DNA of 64,000 nt from Gigaspora rosea (taxonomy: Eukaryota; Glomeromycota; Glomeromycetes; Diversisporales; Gigasporaceae), in NCBI GenBank assembly GCA_003550325.1, contig QKWP01001235.1, positions 5,757 through 69,756 of the forward strand, read 5' to 3'. Made by a program: the position numbers and the translations under genes. This document shows, piece after piece, positions 57,025 to 64,000 of this stretch (position 1 is the stretch's first letter; the number at the start of each line of letters is the position of its first letter). The notes beneath the pieces were generated by a model that searched no databases, was not told the origin of the DNA, and saw nothing but the letters and a program-made list of their open reading frames with translations.

Positions 57025-57345
57025 AAAAAAAGTATAATGTACTCTTCCAGCTTAATAGAATCTTTTCTTTTTTCTAAAGGCATACTATTCAGGTTCATCT
57101 TTTGATAAAGAATATCTAACCTTTCTAGCTGTTGTTTAATATAGTAATTGTTTCTTCAATTTATTTTTTAAAATTTTTTTTTGAATCCTAATAATTTTGT
57201 TGTTATTGATAGTGAATTGTTCTTTATTATTATGTATTAGTAAGTTAATAGTTTGTTCAAAGACTATAATACTATATTTATATTTGACAACAAAGATATG
57301 CAAAGTATCAAAATTTCTAAGTATGCTTTACAAAGCAGGTAAAGG
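57025..57345 (-). pseudogene. unrecognised coding-like open frames
   Basis: Two adjoining minus-strand frames read like protein. One, from about 57345 down, contains NFDTLHIFVVKYKYSIIVFE, later INNNKIIRIQKKILKN, and ends at a TAA near 57143. The other, near 57160-57028, reads YYIKQQLERLDILYQKMN and continues KRKDSIKLEEYIILFF before a stop. They overlap as if joined by a single frameshift, and the second has coiled-coil character. No ATG, splice site set or family could be fixed; chance AT-rich reading remains possible. Confidence 0.25.
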
Positions 57346-57561
57346 TTAATGCATTATTTCTTATTGCTCAATTGTATAATTATTCTTACCCTAAGTTGAT
57401 TTGATAATATCTAGGGGTTAGTAAAATTACGGGGCCAACTCAAATGTTACACAAGTTTAATTGTAATACAAAAATTGTCATTTTAAATAAAAATCATATA
57501 AAATTCATATGTATCGTGTTCTACTAGCCAAAGTCTTGATTATTAATTTTTTTAAAAATAA

Positions 57562-58030
57562 TGCGTTTACTGAGATCTCTTTTTTTTGAAACTCGAAATA
57601 GACAAAGGTAAGTAATTAATAATAAAGAAATTTTATAGCTGTTCTTTTATTGTTAAAAAAACTAAATCATATATTTACACTCAATTATTGTAAGATGAAA
57701 GAAATGAAGGTAAAAAATCATATTTATAACTTGAAGCCTAACAATTTTAATTAACCATGTAGAACATACCCACATTATCTTGTACATAGTAAATTACCTT
57801 TGAGCCTGCCACTCGTCTTTTTCTCACGACATGTAATACCAGTTTTTACTTGAACATCTGAATTGAAGATTTCAATAATTTCCAGAGCTAATATGCTTTT
57901 AAAACACACTATTCATGAATGGTAGCATTATGCAACTGGAAATTTGCTTGTGAAAAATGGAAAACTTTGCTAGAGTTATTGATTTACAAGATCATGAGAT
58001 GGTTGTTGATTGGGTAGAAATATTTTAAAG
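57562..58030 (+). other. possible small exons, unrecognised
   Basis: ATG CGT ... RQR followed by a good donor (GGTAAGTAAT) stands at 57562-57610. A short frame, MENFARVIDLQDHEMVVDWV and two more residues before the stop, lies at about 57958-58029. Whether they belong together cannot be shown. Confidence 0.2.
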
Positions 58031-58612
58031 TATGTTAAATATATGCATTTAAAATATTTTATTATGCGATTGATTAGCAATTGATTGTATAATTATTATC
58101 TTATATGACAGTAAACTTGAATTTGGATCATCTTTGTCCCCGGGCATAAATTAGCATCCAAATGAATTTGTAGTTAATAATATTGGCTCCAATATTCAAC
58201 GTAACTTCGAATAATATAAATATTTAGAACACTACTTCTTGGAAGAAATGCTTATATATTACGACTAGTGATGCCACCGAAATTGATTTTTGAAAAAGGC
58301 CTATTTCGTCTTTATTAGAGAAAATTAAAATTTTTTATAAGGAAGAGCAAATAAAATTTATATAGATATGTTCCTTATAATTTCGTCTATTCAAAAAAAG
58401 TATTAAATAATTTTGTCTTTTAAGTAAAATAGGTCAAAAACAATTTCGTCTTCAAATTTTAATTTCAGGTTTTAGAACCCGAAATGCTTTCGTCCTCATG
58501 TATAATTACAACAAGTTAATGGACTGAATATAAATTTCATCTCTAGACTTTACAAGAAATTTGATCAATTATACAATTAATAAAAAAATCGTGATATTAC
58601 CAGTTATACAGA

Positions 58613-59012
58613 TCAGCATTTAAGATAAGTATTTTTTATATTAGTACTAATCAATATCGTTATTTGCAGGAATTGTTGTTCACAGGAGTCATTTGCAGGA
58701 GTCATTTGTAGGAGTTGTCTTCTGCAGGAGTCATCGTTTGCAGGAGCTGCATTTACAGAAATTGTTGTTATTGTTTGTTGATGTTGCTTGTTAGTAAGTA
58801 GAGATCTCAATTTCGTTAAATTGGGCACTAGAACTTTTTTTATATGTATTAATGTCTTCCTAGAGTTTTCTGCGTCATATTATGGTGAGTTTTTTGCAGC
58901 ATTTTGCGATAGCTTTTTATATCGTTTCATGGTGAGTTTCTCTACATCATTTTACGGTGAATTTTCTGAGACATTTTGTGATAATTTTCTATATCATTTT
59001 GCGGTGAGATAA
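58613..59012. repeat. two minisatellites (TTGCAGGAGTCAT and CATTTTGCGGTGAG units)
   Basis: 58668-58765 repeats TTTGCAGGAGTCATT-like 15-mers, and 58878-59010 repeats a unit of about 33 bp ending in CATTTTxCGGTGAxTTTTCT. The open frames at 58613-58828 (minus) and 58788-59012 (plus) are readings of these repeats. Confidence 0.55.
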
Positions 59013-59303
59013 ATTGCCACATGGAATGGACTATCCTAAAGAAAATGTAAAGAAACTTATAGCTCAATATTCTGAATATCAGGACGAAAACCTAATATAT
59101 ATAAATTAATTTTAAAAACTTAGCATTAAAGTTACAAAATTTGCTATACTTGTAAACAGTCATCTTTTTTATTTTAAATAAAAAAAAAGTTCCTTTAAAA
59201 AATTGACATTAAGTTTTTTTAAGATGTACAAAATTGACCCACCTAGTTGTAAAATTAAAAATGCTAAAATTGAGATCTAATATTATATATTGTATTCGCT
59301 ATA

Positions 59304-59513
59304 TTATACAAATCATTGTTCTTACACAGTGAGACTTTTCCAAATGCACTTTCTCTTTAAATGCATACTCAAATTCTGGTCCAATATATACATAATCTCC
59401 ATAATGGACTTTTCTTATGATTCTATAAGTAAATATTGCTAAAGTTTGGTCTTTATAAAGAGTTCTGACCGTAACTTGTTTCTTTTGGCCAAATATTTTT
59501 ACAATATATCTAA
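59304..59513 (-). CDS. unrecognised exon-like open frame, 3' end of a gene?
   Basis: On the minus strand an acceptor-like TTTTTTAG is followed by a frame of about 68 codons: RYIVKIFGQKKQVTVRTLYK, then IFTYRIIRKVHYGDYVYIGP, EFEYAFKEKVHLEKSHCVR and a TAG. Composition is balanced (Gly, Pro, His, Cys, charged residues), unlike the AT-driven frames around it, so I think it is or was coding. An upstream exon candidate (59570-59640) did not join in phase. The family is not recognised. Confidence 0.35.
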
Positions 59514-62280
59514 AAAATTAATGCATTAAATATTTAAAGAATTTTTACTATTGTATAATTTAGCTTAATATCAAATTTGTTACCATAGATGATACTTTCA
59601 AAATGATTATACAGCGCGTATAAGCACGAAAAATAAGTATTGTTTGCTAAAAATCAATAAAATTAAAAATTAATATTTGATGATTTTAACCAAAGTAATA
59701 TTTATCTTCCACGAATATCAAAATGTATCTAATTTTTGTATAAACCTACCAGACGATACAAATATAAAGTGGTAATAGCCTGTCTTGAATCAGAAATCGG
59801 TTAATATAGCCAAAGGTTCTTTTAATATAGTATTTTTTTAAAGTTTTTAATATGCATTTATATGATATTACACAAAATAAATATGAATCATTTTTATTGG
59901 TTATATATTATAATAAGTTGTCCTTCCGTAATTTTACTAACTCCTAGATAATATATTTAAACTTATTTAAACAAAAAATTAATACATTATTAATAGAACA
60001 AAAGTTTTTATATATTCTATTGCCTAGGTAATTGGTTTGTTTCTGTTTTTAATACTTTTTCTATTTTGGTTTCGTATCTCTTGCTGATATTTTTAAAATA
60101 TTAAGAAAGCTTGCAAATATAGTAATAAGAAGTTAGTACAGTAATAGAAAATTTTGATATAGTATAATATCAACTTTGATTTACTTATCAAATTGGTAAA
60201 GTATTGCCTAATTTAAAAACTAATTTTGACATGCATATCTATTATATATAATTATTAAAACTAGTAATCTATATGTAATTGTATATAAGAACTTTAAATA
60301 ATAATATAATATGTTATAGCTTCTTTGTTTTTTTAATACAACAAAGAATTTATTTCTTACTTATTATTGCAATTTTTATATACTAGAAGTTATATATTTT
60401 TATTTTTCTATATGTTTTGTATTTGTACTAGTTATATACAAAAATTTTGCTTGGCAATATTTAATAATACTCGGCAAAACTTGTTAAAAATCTTGTTCAA
60501 TATATGATTTTTTTTCTTAAAAATTGTAAAATCTCTGCTTTTCTTATTAATTTGTCTAAAAATGGTATTTATTTCTTTGATTAGATTTATTGACTAGTTA
60601 ATTTCTAATTCTGATAAATTAATTTTTTATTATTGTAATTTTTCTTGTTATTGTTGCAATTGATTGATTTTCTATTTTTGAAACAATTATCTTTATTATC
60701 TATTTTTATTTAAAATTTGTATTTCAACTTGAGGAGCATATACTTTTGGATTATAAAATTAGCCTTAGCAATAGTAGTTTGAAGTAAAGCTAGTTTTTTA
60801 TTACTTTTTTGTTAAAAATAAATAATCTTTTATAGTAGTTGCTCTGATAGTTATTTTTTCTATTTACAGGTAAAATTCTAATATATTGGGTTTATGTCAG
60901 GTACCTTATTACTATAAATAAAAAAATATATAGAATACTATATATCAGTGATCTACTATATATATATTATCTAGTTTGGTTAATTTATATATATTGGATA
61001 CTCTATGTGTATATGTAATAAAAATAACTTTTAAATCTACATATATTATAATTCTAAATTATTGTTTACAATGCATATATTCAAAAAAATTTATTCTTTA
61101 AAATATAAAAAATAATTTTTACTACTTAAATTTTTTTATAATTTGATATATATTAGGTATCTAATAAATGTTGCAGATTATAATTTAAAATGAAATTTAC
61201 ATTCTATACTTAATCTGCTAGCCTTCTAAACCCTATTAATACTTGTTTATTATAATTTTTTTTTAAAACTATCCCTAACTCTAAACCCCTAACCCTAAAA
61301 AATGCACTCCAAAAAAATTTGGTTTTCGAGATTTTATACTATCATTTTATTTTAATCTGGATTTCATTATGATCTGTTACATTAATTAGTAATAGAAATT
61401 TTTAATAGTTAATTACAAAAAAAAAATAAAAAAAAATTAAAAATTAATACCAGAAATATAGCCATATTTGTATATGGAATGCATGTTGTTTATGGTAATA
61501 AAATTCCAATTATTATAAAACGCACCTATAGTATTAAATACTATAAGTAAATTAGATTTGCAAATCCATGTAACAAAAACAAAAAAATAAATTTTTATAA
61601 ACAAAAAATAAATTTTAATTACTTTAGGGTTAGAGTGAGGCCTGGGATTTTATTAAGAGCATTTAGTATATACAAAATTTAGCAAAAAATCTTTTTTATT
61701 AAAGCCCAAAAGCAAAATTTAAGATATGAATGTTTTTTTAAAAAATAAACAAAAAATGAATTTTATGTTATACCTGATCTTAAATTTTAATTGGCTATTC
61801 TAATAGTTTTGTATAACATAATGTTCAACACCATATGTGCATTTTAGTAAACTTGTAAAATTCTATATTTTTTTATATACTATATAACTCTATGCACTAG
61901 TAAAAATAGCCAATTTAGAGTTATTATTACAAGAATTACCAGTTTGTAGCTTATATATATAAAATTGAGCTTATATAAAAAAATAATATATATGTATATT
62001 GTATGTATAGTGGCTGTGCCCTAGAATACAATAACTGATTAACAGGCTATTTGAATATCCAAATTATAAAATTGATAAATAGATAAATTAGAATAAAATA
62101 CAATTATAATAAATATTTTAATCGTGAATTATTTATATACTAGTATTACCTAGTATAAAACTTTGTTTATATCTTAACTTTAATATATATTTATTTAATA
62201 GGTCAATATTAATTATACCAGAAAAATAAAAATATTGATAATCTGTAATAAACTTTGAAATTATCAATTATAATAATTGG
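59514..62280. other. AT-rich, CpG-poor DNA, no gene
   Basis: No open frame of note. 61264-61300 has about four CCCTAA-like units, and a single TTAGGGTTAG lies at about 61625; these are too few for a telomere. Confidence 0.5.
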
Positions 62281-62282
62281 TG

Positions 62283-62425
62283 CTATAGCTTGGACCAGAG
62301 GGTTTAAATAGGCAATCCCCTAGTTGGGTTGCAGGTTTGGCAGCTAGTATAGAACCTTCGGGCAGACTACTTAAATTAGACAACCAAAGTTGTACGTGTA
62401 GCTAGTTGTATTCTCATTTATGTAA
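62283..62425 (-). repeat. dispersed repeat R1, uninterrupted copy
   Basis: It matches 10730-11135 in opposite orientation without the 257-bp MITE and so gives the empty site for that insertion. Confidence 0.65.
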
Positions 62426-62879
62426 AAAATATCAGGCACTCACAAAGGTTCTCTTGGTCCATATACTTGAATAAAAATTCATCTTCCAAGCAGAGACTAT
62501 TGGTGCTATAAGTAAATTATACAAAATAGTAATATAGTAATAATTTATTATGAAAATAGTAATTGTAATAATATTTATTATATATAATAAATATTACTAC
62601 ATATAATAATTGTCCTGAGCATAGCGAAGGATGCTTAATTTCTAGGTAAAGTGTCACAAATGTTACCTTTTTGATACTTTAAAAGTATTGTTCCTAATGC
62701 ATTTGTAATAAAAATATCAAAAACACAACTTTGAAATTTCTGTCTGTCTCCACTTGTATATTGTATAACACAATAGCGTAATATGATTGGGCAAGATGCA
62801 AGTATATTACACAAAAGGCCAGAGTAGTTTTTGCAAAAATAATTTTGGTTATATACTGCTAATGTTGTGTAAAGTTATA

Positions 62880-63150
62880 CAAACCTTAATTTGGTAACTT
62901 ATATCAAATCAGGTTTATTAAACGAATCTGAATCAAAATTAGGTTTATTTGAACCAAGACCAGGTTTATTTTAACCAAACTAGAGTTTTTTGAGGTTTTT
63001 GAACCAAGAATTGATTTTTTTGATGGTTCAAAAACCAAGTTTAGGGTTATTTGAGCCAAGATCAGGTTCATTTAAACCAAGACAGGTTTATTTGAACCAA
63101 ACTAAGTTTATTTGAACCAAAAACAGGGTTATTTAAACCAAAATCATACA
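62880..63150. repeat. AGGTTTATTTGAACCAA minisatellite
   Basis: About ten units of 20-25 bp (AxGTTTATTTGAACCAAxA) vary in length and sequence. Units are partly self-complementary (GGTT ... AACC). The open frame at 63112-63321 begins in it. Confidence 0.65.
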
Positions 63151-63860
63151 AAAAAACAAAAAGCTAAAATAGAAATAATTTCGCTCAGGACTTACAATGG
63201 GTTCCTGTTTACTAGTATTTTATGGGAAAATGTTTTTGTGCACCTGCACGGTTGTGCACTCTTGGTGATCTATCACCCTAGTACAGTATTGTGTACATGG
63301 GGCAATTTTGAACAATTTTGAACATTTTTCAAATTAAAATTACTTGAAATTTTATTAAGATAATCTATTTTAACTTTTTTACCAATAAGTCCAGCATCTA
63401 AAAAATATATAATTATATATTTTTTTTAAATAACTTTATTGATTAGTTAAACATGGGACATGGGCTTAGATGATTTTGAACAATCTTGAAAGTTGGACAT
63501 TTTACATAGTATGGACATGTTCTATTAGGGTGTGAAATGTCATATAATCTACAAATATTGTAATATAGTAACTTTTAGACAAGTAACTATATCACTTGAC
63601 TTAACATGTAAGAGGGAATGTAAAGATAAAAAGAAAATATAAACAAGAAAATAAAATAACAGAATATAAAATATAAAATTTATAGTCAAAAAAAATAATA
63701 TCAATTTATTAGATGTAATATTTTAAAGTACAAATGTTTTTAGAAAGGGGGAAAAGTAAAGAACAGAACCTTTTTAGAAAAGAAGATTTGTAAGGAACAA
63801 AACCTACTCTGTCTTGGGAGAAAAGGCAGGGTTTATATATCTGTAAAAACTTGGGATTTT
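63151..63860. other. AT-rich DNA, no gene recognised
   Basis: Nothing beyond short repeated ATTTTGAACA words near 63303-63330 and 63470. Confidence 0.4.
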
Positions 63861-63863
63861 CAC

Positions 63864-64000
63864 AATAACGTATTAAGATAACGTTCTAATATAACGTACT
63901 AAGATAACGTATTAAGATAATGTACTAAAATAACATACTAAGATAACGTACTATAATAACGTACTAAGGTAACATATTAAGATAATGTACTAAGATAACG
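63864..64000. repeat. 13-bp tandem array (TAACGTACTAAGA) running off the window
   Basis: At least ten units of TAACGTACTAAGA with variants (TATTAAG, CATACTAAG) continue to the last base. Period 13 is kept throughout. Confidence 0.8.

Noticed and set aside
61264-61640. Telomeric repeat (CCCTAA/TTAGGG)
   Set aside because: Only about four imperfect units and one inverted unit 340 bp away; too few and internal to the contig.
62880-63150. CRISPR-like spaced repeat
   Set aside because: Units are contiguous, variable and lack unique spacers, and the genome is eukaryotic.

Overview
The window reads as a repeat-rich, AT-rich eukaryotic (fungal) nuclear contig. Coding sequence is split by short GT-AG introns, there are no ribosome binding sites, and transposons of every class are nested in one another. 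The PAS/GAF multi-domain hybrid histidine kinases, non-LTR retrotransposons and abundant MITEs fit an arbuscular mycorrhizal (Glomeromycotina-type) fungus; that placement is inference, not something the sequence proves. No conserved single-copy housekeeping gene was found.

Layout. 1-15874: CpG-poor transposon graveyard. A decayed minus-strand LINE (about 2.78-9.9 kb; endonuclease, YADD and RNase H traces) is cut by a 1.46-kb hAT-like element, a tRNA-headed SINE and a 0.53-kb foldback. Beyond it lie several MITEs with clean target duplications and several minisatellites. 15875-16760 is an assembly gap. 16761-20544: more MITEs. 20545-27440: an almost complete, GC-richer LINE with poly-A tail, polyadenylation signal and matching target duplication. 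Its ORF1 carries about six 54-residue modules, and its ORF2 keeps the reverse transcriptase but has lost part of the endonuclease.

27972-43130 and about 45.0-56.53 kb are two copies (A and B) of a direct tandem segmental duplication. Each starts with a minus-strand hybrid histidine kinase of the same order (PAS, GAF, HisKA/HATPase, receiver, GAF, HisKA/HATPase, receiver-like, receiver) followed by shared flanking DNA. Both kinases are damaged, in different ways. A lost the exon that carries the phospho-acceptor aspartate of its first receiver, in frame. B kept that exon but frameshifted it and also has stops and a lost splice site. The copies differ by transposon insertions, so each serves as the empty site of the other.

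56.55-64.0 kb is AT-rich, with a few unrecognised exon-like open frames, minisatellites and dispersed repeat fragments; a 13-bp tandem array runs off the window end. Local CpG content changes abruptly, consistent with patchy cytosine-methylation decay of repeats.
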